A DNA stretch of 9,021 nt from the NCBI GenBank assembly GCA_002328465.1, contig DCUE01000022.1, positions 1 to 9,021 on the forward strand, in the 5' to 3' direction. The DNA is from Candidatus Dojkabacteria bacterium UBA2222. Lineage in GTDB: Bacteria > Patescibacteriota > Dojkabacteria > SC72. Made by a program: the position numbers and the translations under genes. This document shows positions 1 through 5,888 of the stretch, one piece after another; the stretch's first letter is position 1; each line of letters starts with the position of its first letter. The notes under the pieces are model-generated. The model saw nothing but the letters and a program-made list of their open reading frames with translations. It searched no databases and was not told the origin of the DNA.

Positions 1-948
1 ACAAATATCACTAGTACAAACTTCTCTGTTACAGGGAATATCGAATTAACATTTAATCAAAGTATAAGTAGTACACAAAATATAAAGAGCTTTATTACTT
101 TTAATTCAGGTACAGATTATAAATACAGTATTAGTAAAAACAAGGTGATAATAAATCCAAATACAAACTTAAGTGGGTGTAAGCAGTACTCACTAAGTAT
201 TAGAAATGGTATTACTAGTACTACTGCTTTAGTTTCAACAAAAACATATACATACGCCCTAAAGACAACATGTGCTAGAGTAAGCTCTATTGGGAAATCA
301 GTACAGGGAAGAGGAATATATGCAAATTACTACGGAACTGGAAGTAAGAAAATAATATTCTATGCTGCGATACATGGATCTGAAGCCAATACATCCTCTA
401 CTTTAAGAAAGTGGATGAAAGAGTTAGAACTTAACTATTACAAAATTCCAGAAGACAAAACAGTAATAGTTATTACTGCTCTTAATCCTGATGGTGTAGC
501 AAACAAGAGTCGTTTTAATGCTCATGGGGTTGATATTAATAGAAACTTCCAAACATCAGATTGGGTATCTGGAACATACTTTAAAGATACTTACTATCCA
601 ACAGGTGGAGGCTCTGCTCCCTTCTCTGAACCTGAAACAGTTGCTATCCGAAACTTTATTAATTCACAAAGACCATATCTAACAATTGCATATCATAGTG
701 CAGCAGGATATGTAATACCCTCTGGACTTGCGAAATCTCAAGAGTATGGACATATATACTCCTATTTATCCGGATATAGATATATTACACCAGGCTCAGA
801 GGGATCTTTCTCATATGATATAACTGGTTCTTTTGATGATTGGGGAGAACAGAATGGACACAATACCTTAACCATTGAACTATCAAGTGCATATGTTGAT
901 GAGTTTGAGAAGAATCTATCCACAATGTGGAGGATGGTTTCTCTTTAA
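1..948 (+). CDS. Secreted M14 zinc carboxypeptidase with preceding Ig-like domain (5' end outside window)
   Basis: The frame is open from base 1 to the TAA at 946-948, so the gene begins upstream; the GTG at 145 is only an internal codon. Counting codons from base 1, about 1-85 resemble a bacterial Ig-like (Big_5/SbsA-type) domain, with the typical 'NPNTNLSGCKQYSLSIRNG' strand pattern. From about codon 93 to the end is a peptidase M14 domain. It has the zinc motif HGSE (H125, E128), the substrate-binding DINRNF motif (R181), the third zinc ligand in YHS (H232) and the catalytic Glu in TIELS (E293), so it should be active. M14 enzymes of this bacterial type usually cut peptidoglycan stem peptides or small peptides outside the cell. 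The exact substrate cannot be read here. A signal peptide would lie in the missing part. Family call is firm; the Ig-like call is moderate. Confidence 0.9.
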   Translation, partial: TNITSTNFSVTGNIELTFNQSISSTQNIKSFITFNSGTDYKYSISKNKVIINPNTNLSGCKQYSLSIRNGITSTTALVSTKTYTYALKTTCARVSSIGKSVQGRGIYANYYGTGSKKIIFYAAIHGSEANTSSTLRKWMKELELNYYKIPEDKTVIVITALNPDGVANKSRFNAHGVDINRNFQTSDWVSGTYFKDTYYPTGGGSAPFSEPETVAIRNFINSQRPYLTIAYHSAAGYVIPSGLAKSQEYGHIYSYLSGYRYITPGSEGSFSYDITGSFDDWGEQNGHNTLTIELSSAYVDEFEKNLSTMWRMVSL

Positions 949-960
949 TAAATACCACTC

Positions 961-988
961 TTGTATTCTATTTAATTACTGATAGAAT
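961..988 (+). promoter_or_regulatory. Sigma70-type promoter of the acyltransferase gene, nearly leaderless
   Basis: The -35 TTGTAT lies at 961-966, followed by a 16-base spacer and an extended -10, TGATAGAAT, with the hexamer at 983-988. The ATG is at 997, only 8 bases after the -10. Transcription should start within a base or two of the start codon, leaving no room for a Shine-Dalgarno site. Confidence 0.6.
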
Positions 989-996
989 ATGTTCCT

Positions 997-1689
997 ATGC
1001 CCAAATTGAGTTTAAAAAGTTACAACAAATTTTCAAGACCTAGATTTTTGAGATTACTCTCTGTGATCATTCTTAAGCTATATACAAAGATATTACTTAG
1101 ACTAAGAATAAACGCTTATGGTGTATTACCAAAAGGTCCTAAGATATTTGCAATAAATCACCCTACTACTGCAGACCCATTCATCATATACAGCCTATAT
1201 CCTAATGCAAAAGTTTTGATTGCTGAAAAAGTTTTTAAGGTAAAGATACTAGGATATATATTAAGAAAATTAGGACATATACCCGTTGGAGAAGAAAGTG
1301 GGAGAGAAGCTTTCAATATGGCAAAAGATGTATTACTTAATGGAGGAGATATAATAATATTTCCAGAAGGGACTCTTAGTAAAGATGTATCTACAATGGA
1401 GAGAGTAAGAACAGGATTAGCAAGATTGGCCTTAGAGAGCAATTCTACTATAGTACCCATTGGCGTTAATATTAAAAAAGAGGGTATAAGGAAGTATAGG
1501 ATAAAGAACAATGCAGGAGAGACATTAGTATCTCATTGGTATCTTTTTAATAAATATATCATCAATATTGGGAAGAGTATTAAGCTAAAGGGTAGTATCG
1601 AAAATAGAGAGTATGTAAGAAAAAGAAGTCTATATCTTCAATTAGAAATACAGAGATTAAGTAGGAGATATTTTTACAATACTCATTAA
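997..1689 (+). CDS. plsC: 1-acyl-sn-glycerol-3-phosphate acyltransferase family protein (PlsC-like)
   Basis: This 230-residue protein belongs to the PlsC/LPLAT acyltransferase family, which transfers a fatty acyl group to lysophosphatidate at the inner face of the membrane. The catalytic HX4D motif is present as NHPTTAD (H55, D60). The acceptor-binding motif is FPEGT (residues 122-126), and the later VPI motif is at 153-155. A basic, hydrophobic N-terminus (about residues 15-36) suits peripheral membrane attachment. The length is normal for the family. The ATG at 997 sits 8 bases after a good -10 box. The gene lies 48 bases after the peptidase gene and converges with the ABC permease gene, with a 6-base gap. 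Substrate specificity cannot be told from the sequence, and the symbol names the family rather than a proven function. Confidence 0.88.
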   Translation: MPKLSLKSYNKFSRPRFLRLLSVIILKLYTKILLRLRINAYGVLPKGPKIFAINHPTTADPFIIYSLYPNAKVLIAEKVFKVKILGYILRKLGHIPVGEESGREAFNMAKDVLLNGGDIIIFPEGTLSKDVSTMERVRTGLARLALESNSTIVPIGVNIKKEGIRKYRIKNNAGETLVSHWYLFNKYIINIGKSIKLKGSIENREYVRKRSLYLQLEIQRLSRRYFYNTH

Positions 1690-1695
1690 GAGAGA

Positions 1696-2979
1696 TTATT
1701 CGTACCTCAACGCTTTAACAGGATCTAATCTTGCTGCTTTCATAGCAGGATATATACCTGCAATTACACCAACTAATATACTACTCACTGTTATTATTAA
1801 TGCATTCCCTACTTGGAAGTAGAAGAACTTATCTATTGCCCCAAAGCCTTGTTCTTTCAATACCTCTACGATAAATGGGTCTGCGATTTGCATCATTGCA
1901 TATGTAATACCCAAACCTAATACCCCTCCAATGAGCCCTATCATTCCTGATTGTATTAAGAATATTACTAATACCTGTATATTAGAAGCTCCAATAGCTT
2001 TGATAATACCTATCTCTCTAGTTTGTTCATATATACTCATTATCATTGTATTAATAATCCCTATTGATGCTACTAATGCTGATATTGCACCAAATACAAT
2101 CAATGCTATTGTTAAACCACTGGTTAATGTAGAAATAAAATCTACTACTGTTTTAGTAGACATTACAGAAAGCCCCATATCCTCTGTCAGGATACTTTCA
2201 ACTTTGGTTGTTTCCCCATCTTTTGTATGAACTAATAGCTGTGAGTACCCAATCTTCTCAATATATTCATCTGTACTATCAAAACCTCCCATATCTACCA
2301 AGATATTTAATGCCTTTTCTGTACTTATCCAGAAAGGTTTATTTGCAGTTCCTACTACCCCCTGAATAACAAATTCATACTCCTTATCAATCATATTTTT
2401 ATTAGCTGCGGACATGAAAGATGTGGAAACACTTTTCGCAATAACTTTCTTCCCTACAATATCCTCATTTGTAGTTTCAAAAAATGAAACTACAAAATCA
2501 CTTACAAAGATACCATTCTCTCCAAGTATTGGATTATCTCCATCAAAGCTTATGAATGTAGGATCATCACCTGGAATAGACATTGCTTGAAGTATCTGAG
2601 TAGGATACGGAATGCTATCTCCTTCAAGATATATCTCTAAACCATTTAATATGAACATTGAATCTACAGAATCTACACCATCTAAAGTTTCAATTTCTGT
2701 TTTTACTACCTCATTCACTATTACTGACTCCTTCTTCTCTACCTCTTTTGTTGGTGCAGACATCATCCCTCCAAACATTAAATCTTGGGATGAGACATAT
2801 AGGTCTGTTGGTTTGAATACTGAACTAAATTGAGTAAGTACAGCTCTCTGTAAATCTGTCATACCAAAGAGGATAAAGGTCATAAGCATAACAGCAATCA
2901 TAATGCCTAAACTAGTTAACATTGTTCTCAGTTTTCTTCTTAGTATTAAGCTAAGTGCATATCTAAACATTTTTACCAT
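1696..2979 (-). CDS. ABC transporter permease, MacB/FtsX family
   Basis: This 427-residue protein has the MacB/LolC layout. One membrane segment lies at about 21-43, followed by a large extracytoplasmic domain (about 45-285) and three membrane segments at about 287-313, 335-365 and 393-412. The loop after TM2 has the family coupling-helix sequence 'YEQTREIGIIKAIGAS' (317-332), and the C-terminus ends in the typical 'AARLDPVKALRYE'. Such proteins are type VII ABC systems that use ATP hydrolysis on the inside to drive export, lipoprotein release or signalling on the outside. Its start overlaps the end of the ATPase gene, so the two are surely co-transcribed and probably translationally coupled. 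Two starts are possible: ATG at 2979 or ATG at 2970. A GGATGG sequence just upstream could serve the second. No periplasmic adaptor gene is visible. The exported substrate is unknown. Confidence 0.9.
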   Translation of the reverse strand: MVKMFRYALSLILRRKLRTMLTSLGIMIAVMLMTFILFGMTDLQRAVLTQFSSVFKPTDLYVSSQDLMFGGMMSAPTKEVEKKESVIVNEVVKTEIETLDGVDSVDSMFILNGLEIYLEGDSIPYPTQILQAMSIPGDDPTFISFDGDNPILGENGIFVSDFVVSFFETTNEDIVGKKVIAKSVSTSFMSAANKNMIDKEYEFVIQGVVGTANKPFWISTEKALNILVDMGGFDSTDEYIEKIGYSQLLVHTKDGETTKVESILTEDMGLSVMSTKTVVDFISTLTSGLTIALIVFGAISALVASIGIINTMIMSIYEQTREIGIIKAIGASNIQVLVIFLIQSGMIGLIGGVLGLGITYAMMQIADPFIVEVLKEQGFGAIDKFFYFQVGNALIITVSSILVGVIAGIYPAMKAARLDPVKALRYE

Positions 2980-3625
2980 CCACTAAAGTAATTACTCTCT
3001 CTGTCTTTTTAGAAATCTCTTTATCATGAGTAACCAATATTACAGTAACACCCTCTGTCTTGTTTAATTCCTTAAGCAAATTAATAATGGCTTCACCTGT
3101 TTTACTATCTAAATTCCCTGTTGGCTCATCAGCAAGTACAATCTTAGGACTATCTATCAATGCTCTCGCTATCGCAACCCTCTGTGCTTGACCACCAGAC
3201 AACTCCTTTGGAAGATGTTTTCTCCTATTCTTTAACTCAACCATATCTAAAATGTATTCCAATCTTTTACTTACATCGATACCCTTGTTACCTGTAAATT
3301 TCATTGGTAAAAGAATATTCTCCTCAACACTTAGGGATGGAATTAAATAGAACTGTTGAAATATTGTTCCAACAACATGTCTTCTATAGAAGTTAGCGTT
3401 GTATTCCTTAATATCATCACCATTAATCAATATCTTACCTGTGTACCCCCAATCTAAACCACCAAGAATATTTAATAGTGTAGATTTACCAGATCCAGAG
3501 CTACCTACAACGGAAATGAATTCTCCCTTCTCTACCTCAAAAGAGACACCTCTTAAGGCCTCTACAGAGACCTCTTTACTCATTGCATATACTCTTCTTA
3601 AATTCTGTATCTGTATGTATGACAT
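2963..3625 (-). CDS. ABC transporter ATP-binding protein (LolD/MacB-type)
   Basis: This 220-residue nucleotide-binding subunit is complete. It has Walker A GSSGSGKST (41-49), a Q-loop around Q90/Q91, signature LSGGQ (142-146), Walker B IVLADE (162-167) with the catalytic Glu, the D-loop 'NLDS' (171-174) and the H-loop His (H200). Length and the 'ADEPTGNLDS' wording are typical of the LolD/MacB/FtsE branch, whose members pair with FtsX-fold permeases. That is exactly the gene whose start it overlaps by 17 bases. Two copies of this subunit with two permeases would make the exporter. The ATG at 3625 is preceded by a purine-rich GAAAAGAA stretch that could act as a weak ribosome site. It is transcribed divergently from the gene at 3739, across a 113-base gap. 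Confidence 0.94.
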   Translation of the reverse strand: MSYIQIQNLRRVYAMSKEVSVEALRGVSFEVEKGEFISVVGSSGSGKSTLLNILGGLDWGYTGKILINGDDIKEYNANFYRRHVVGTIFQQFYLIPSLSVEENILLPMKFTGNKGIDVSKRLEYILDMVELKNRRKHLPKELSGGQAQRVAIARALIDSPKIVLADEPTGNLDSKTGEAIINLLKELNKTEGVTVILVTHDKEISKKTERVITLVDGKNV

Positions 3626-3658
3626 ATTCTTTTCAAAAATCTAAACGATATTCAGTAT

Positions 3659-3687
3659 ATATTATCCAAAACGAAAAAGATATACAA
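3659..3687 (-). promoter_or_regulatory. Promoter of the ABC transporter operon
   Basis: On the minus strand, -35 TTGTAT (3687-3682) is followed by 17 bases and -10 TAATAT (3664-3659). TATACT (3659-3654) is an alternative -10. The predicted leader is about 23-28 bases, longer than for the other native genes here. Confidence 0.5.
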
Positions 3688-3701
3688 AAAGGGTATCTAG
3701 A

Positions 3702-3730
3702 TTGAATATCTCTTCATATGTAGATATAAT
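3702..3730 (+). promoter_or_regulatory. Near-consensus promoter directly before the ATG at 3739
   Basis: The -35 TTGAAT (3702-3707), a 17-base spacer and -10 TATAAT (3725-3730) are followed after 8 bases by the ATG. The transcript should start within about two bases of the start codon. This spacing also supports the start chosen for the gene. Confidence 0.65.
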
Positions 3731-3738
3731 CAGTACTC

Positions 3739-4194
3739 ATGATTGAAACAGAAACTTTTCTTGAATTTCAAATAGAAAAGGAAGTACAAAATATTGATGG
3801 ACAAATAATTAGGATACTGAATGAGAATGGTAATACCTTAGCCGATCACTCTATTCTCCCATTAACGGCAAACCAGAGAACCGTTCTTAGTGAAGCAATT
3901 GATTTCCCTGAATTAAAGGACTCCCCATTGACGCTGTATGAAAGTGCCGTACGTTCATTTAGAGAAGGGATTGGAATAGGGACAGAGCTATCCAAGTATG
4001 CAGAATTGGAATTCTTCCTCTCACAAAAAAGTCCCTACCTAAGATTAATACATGATATTACTGATAATGGATGGACTGAAAGAAAAATGCCAAAGCTATT
4101 ACAACATCTTGAATTACATGGTGTTCCTTTCAAATGCATTTGGCAAGGTAACTTCCTTGGAGAAAGACCTGCTTGGATATTTCTTTTTGGATAG
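3739..4194 (+). CDS. Hypothetical protein, 151 aa
   Basis: I do not recognise a family. The protein is soluble, with no signal peptide or membrane segment. The first 40 residues look beta-rich ('FLEFQIEKEVQNIDGQIIRI'). The middle (about 60-115) looks helical, and the C-terminus ends in the aromatic stretch 'ERPAWIFLFG'. It is likely a real gene because a near-consensus promoter ends 8 bases before its ATG, and its base composition matches the neighbours. It runs towards the gene at 4204-4737, with only 9 bases between their stop codons. An overlapping frame reaching to 4309 is a shadow. Function unknown. Confidence 0.7.
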   Translation: MIETETFLEFQIEKEVQNIDGQIIRILNENGNTLADHSILPLTANQRTVLSEAIDFPELKDSPLTLYESAVRSFREGIGIGTELSKYAELEFFLSQKSPYLRLIHDITDNGWTERKMPKLLQHLELHGVPFKCIWQGNFLGERPAWIFLFG

Positions 4195-4203
4195 GTATAG
4201 AGA

Positions 4204-4737
4204 TTACTGCTGTTTTAATCTACTAAACACATATCTTACAATCCCCTGTAACTCTTCTTCTGAGACTCTTTTCTCTGGATTAGCAGAAAGACTCATAGAT
4301 TCAAAATGATCTTCAACACGGGAGCCATCAGGAAGTACTCTCCTGTATCCATACTTATCTAATCTAGATTCTTTTAATTGCCTATTTCTTTCTTCTAATA
4401 CCTCTTTAAATGTTTTTGTATCTTCTCCTAATGTTCTTCTAATATCTTCTGTTACCAATATATTTCCAGTTACAATGAACATAGTTACAAAAAGAGCCCT
4501 TAATTCTGATTTTATTTCTCCTTGCTCTGTTAACCATTCGGGATTTGTTTCTATACCTAATGAAGCAAGATATTCCATCTTAGGAATATCATAACTTCCT
4601 TCCTTACCCTTTGATGCATATGACATTCTTCCCTCTCCACTGTAAGGTTTTAACTCTAGTGCCTCTAATCCTTCAAAATCTTCAGAAGTAAGATATATAC
4701 CCTCTGATGTTTCTAATATTGGATCTCTATCTGTCAT
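4204..4737 (-). CDS. Hypothetical protein, 177 aa
   Basis: No family recognised. The protein is acidic and mostly polar. One moderately hydrophobic stretch, 'ALFVTMFIVTGNILV' (about residues 81-95), may be a buried helix rather than a membrane span. A charged, probably coiled or helical region (about 96-125, rich in E, R and K) follows. I prefer the ATG at 4737 to the TTG 12 bases further upstream. An extended -10 box places transcription start near 4759, giving a leader of about 22 bases that lacks a clear Shine-Dalgarno site. A GGAG at 4764-4761 is correctly spaced for the TTG but probably lies upstream of the transcript. The gene diverges from the higher-GC cassette gene. Confidence 0.7.
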   Translation of the reverse strand: MTDRDPILETSEGIYLTSEDFEGLEALELKPYSGEGRMSYASKGKEGSYDIPKMEYLASLGIETNPEWLTEQGEIKSELRALFVTMFIVTGNILVTEDIRRTLGEDTKTFKEVLEERNRQLKESRLDKYGYRRVLPDGSRVEDHFESMSLSANPEKRVSEEELQGIVRYVFSRLKQQ

Positions 4738-4765
4738 GTTTGTAAACAAACAATTTAATACTCCA

Positions 4766-4774
4766 ATTATATCA
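4766..4774 (-). promoter_or_regulatory. Extended -10 promoter for the gene at 4737-4204
   Basis: On the minus strand TGATATAAT (4774-4766) is a perfect extended -10 (TGnTATAAT). The -35 position (4794-4789, TGTCTC) is poor, which extended -10 promoters tolerate. Confidence 0.55.
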
Positions 4775-4813
4775 CTTTATTATTATTTGAGACATTTTTG
4801 AAATAAAATATGG

Positions 4814-4842
4814 TTGAAAAATTACAGACTATAGGATATAAT
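4814..4842 (+). promoter_or_regulatory. Strong promoter reading into the higher-GC cassette
   Basis: The -35 TTGAAA (4814-4819), an exact 17-base spacer and -10 TATAAT (4837-4842) point rightwards. The nearest downstream gene starts at 5021, giving a leader of about 170 bases, unlike the near-leaderless native genes. That leader holds the left inverted-repeat copy and a large hairpin. The promoter lies in AT-rich sequence outside the repeat. A second, weaker extended -10 (TGGTATTAA, 4968-4976) is inside the hairpin. Confidence 0.55.
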
Positions 4843-4901
4843 CACTCTGTTATAGATTAATATATCTTAATGATTATTTCTATATACATACTGCTCTTTA
4901 A

Positions 4902-4939
4902 AAAAGAGGTTATACAAACATTTTCCCTATGAGAATAGT
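4902..4939. repeat. Left copy of an imperfect inverted repeat flanking the cassette
   Basis: Bases 4902-4922 match the reverse complement of 5868-5888 at 19 of 21 positions, including an unbroken 11-base run (AAAAGAGGTTA). After ten extra bases here (4923-4932), the match resumes with GAATAGT (4933-4939, against 5867-5861). A small hairpin, CTCTTT-AAA-AAAGAG (4894-4908), overlaps its outer edge. The copies could be terminal repeats of a mobile segment, recombination sites, or an inverted duplication of the neighbouring gene's end. Confidence 0.6.
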
Positions 4940-4940
4940 G

Positions 4941-4988
4941 CTTTACACAGTGTTGCTACTAATTAGTTGGTATTAACACTGTGTAAAG
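4941..4988 (+). promoter_or_regulatory. Perfect 14-bp hairpin or operator in the cassette gene leader
   Basis: CTTTACACAGTGTT (4941-4954) is exactly repeated in reverse complement at 4975-4988, with 20 bases between. That middle holds a separate 10-base palindrome, ACTAATTAGT (4958-4967). The structure ends 32 bases before the ATG at 5021 and leaves the Shine-Dalgarno site free. It could be a repressor operator, an RNA stabilising or regulatory stem, or the subterminal hairpin of a mobile element. There is no T-run after it, so a terminator is unlikely. Confidence 0.65.
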
Positions 4989-5020
4989 GTCACCGTTCTA
5001 CAAACAAAGGAAAAAACATC

Positions 5021-5806
5021 ATGTTACGAAAAGTTCTGTATCTAGTCCTAGCCCTAACGCTCGTTGTTGGAGCAATCGGAATGCCAACCAGCACAGTAAG
5101 CGCTGGAAGCAAAACCAACCCAGGAATTTTCTGGGCACATAACTACTGTAACCAAAATCATCCACCCATCGATTGGGACATCTTGGAGCTAATCCTCCAG
5201 TCCATAATTGACGGGTCGTCCAATGTCACATATTTCGCTGATGGCCTTCGGGTTATCGCGAATGGGGTGCATTACAAGCTCCCTTACATGACAGCGGCGG
5301 ATGATGTCCTCGGCACAATCTTTGATGTGGCTAAAACCCACAAATGGGGTGGTGCTCTCACAGGTAATGCGTTGAAAGCGAAGCAAGCCATAATGCAGAG
5401 TGTTGCGAAACTTTGGAAGAATGCCAAACCCACAACTTTGCAAAATTGGCAGGATGCCATAGATGGGGAAAGGAGTAACTACTCTAATTCTCATTGTCCG
5501 GAGAAGAAACGCGTTGTAGTCCCAAAGTGGATCCCCGTACCTGTGGCAGTTCCCAAGCCAGAACCGAATCGCATAATTCCAAACCTTTACACAGTTTTGA
5601 GTGATGGCTCGGTAATACGAGGATACAATACACAGGGAGTAACAATCCTGACGACCTATTCGCTTAGCCAAAAGCAGATTGATGACATCATCAAAGTTAC
5701 CTTAGGCACAGCGATTGTCGCAGGAACAGTATATCTGATAGTACAATCAGGAGGGACTCTAACGCCAATTGTTATTCCGGCGGCATCGATGATGTTGACA
5801 AAGTGA
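5021..5806 (+). CDS. Secreted protein of unknown function with C-terminal hydrophobic region; atypical composition
   Basis: I chose the ATG at 5021 (261 residues) because AAAGGA (5006-5011) sits 9 bases before it and a signal peptide begins at once. The signal has Arg/Lys at 3-4, a hydrophobic core at about 5-20 and likely cleavage after VSA (residue 28). The mature part has two cysteines (C43, C159) that could pair outside the cell. A proline-rich linker follows (about 168-182, 'PKWIPVPVAVPKPEP'), and then two hydrophobic stretches at about 223-242 and 246-259, just before the end. This suggests a secreted or C-terminally anchored surface protein. I recognise no family. It stands out from every neighbour: about 48% GC in the counted stretch 5221-5280 against 32% at 6181-6240, a clear Shine-Dalgarno site, and the only TGA stop. 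It is probably acquired by transfer. A toxin-like or pore-forming role is possible but unsupported. Confidence 0.8.
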   Translation: MLRKVLYLVLALTLVVGAIGMPTSTVSAGSKTNPGIFWAHNYCNQNHPPIDWDILELILQSIIDGSSNVTYFADGLRVIANGVHYKLPYMTAADDVLGTIFDVAKTHKWGGALTGNALKAKQAIMQSVAKLWKNAKPTTLQNWQDAIDGERSNYSNSHCPEKKRVVVPKWIPVPVAVPKPEPNRIIPNLYTVLSDGSVIRGYNTQGVTILTTYSLSQKQIDDIIKVTLGTAIVAGTVYLIVQSGGTLTPIVIPAASMMLTK

Positions 5807-5815
5807 TTTGAAGAA

Positions 5816-5860
5816 AGGGAGAACAAGGTGTTTCTTGGTGACCTTCACCTTGTTCTCTCT
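5816..5860. terminator. Hairpin between convergent genes, likely bidirectional terminator
   Basis: GAGAACAAGGTG (5819-5830) pairs perfectly with CACCTTGTTCTC (5846-5857). Three further pairs (5816-5818 with 5858-5860, one of them G-U) make 15 in all around a 15-base loop. It starts 9 bases after the cassette gene stop and lies just past the stop of the minus-strand gene ending at 5862. The T-rich tail is weak on the plus strand and better on the minus strand (CCCTTTCTTC). It may also be the right-end hairpin of the cassette. Confidence 0.6.
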
Positions 5861-5888
5861 ACTATTCAATCTTTGTGTAACCTCTTTT
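5861..5888. repeat. Right copy of the imperfect inverted repeat, inside the 3' end of a gene
   Basis: This is the partner of 4902-4939. On the minus strand it encodes the last residues (KRGYTKIE) and the TAG stop of the gene 6806-5862. The cassette-side hairpin follows immediately, mirroring the arrangement on the left. Confidence 0.6.

Noticed and set aside
145..147. GTG as the start of the M14 peptidase gene
   Set aside because: The same frame is open back to base 1 and encodes the Ig-like domain across this point, so the codon is internal.
1158..1511. Minus-strand frame of 117 codons within the acyltransferase gene
   Set aside because: It is antisense to the catalytic core of PlsC and is explained as a shadow.
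4052..4309. Plus-strand frame overlapping the ends of the two convergent hypothetical genes
   Set aside because: It has no promoter or ribosome site and overlaps both real genes in other frames; it is a shadow.
4967..4969. TTG as an upstream start of the cassette gene
   Set aside because: It lies inside the hairpin and would put 18 polar residues before the signal peptide; the ATG at 5021 has the ribosome site.
5189..5671. Open frame of 160 codons on the minus strand inside the cassette gene
   Set aside because: It lies wholly antisense to a gene with signal peptide, Shine-Dalgarno site and promoter; higher GC makes such chance frames common, and its residues look random.
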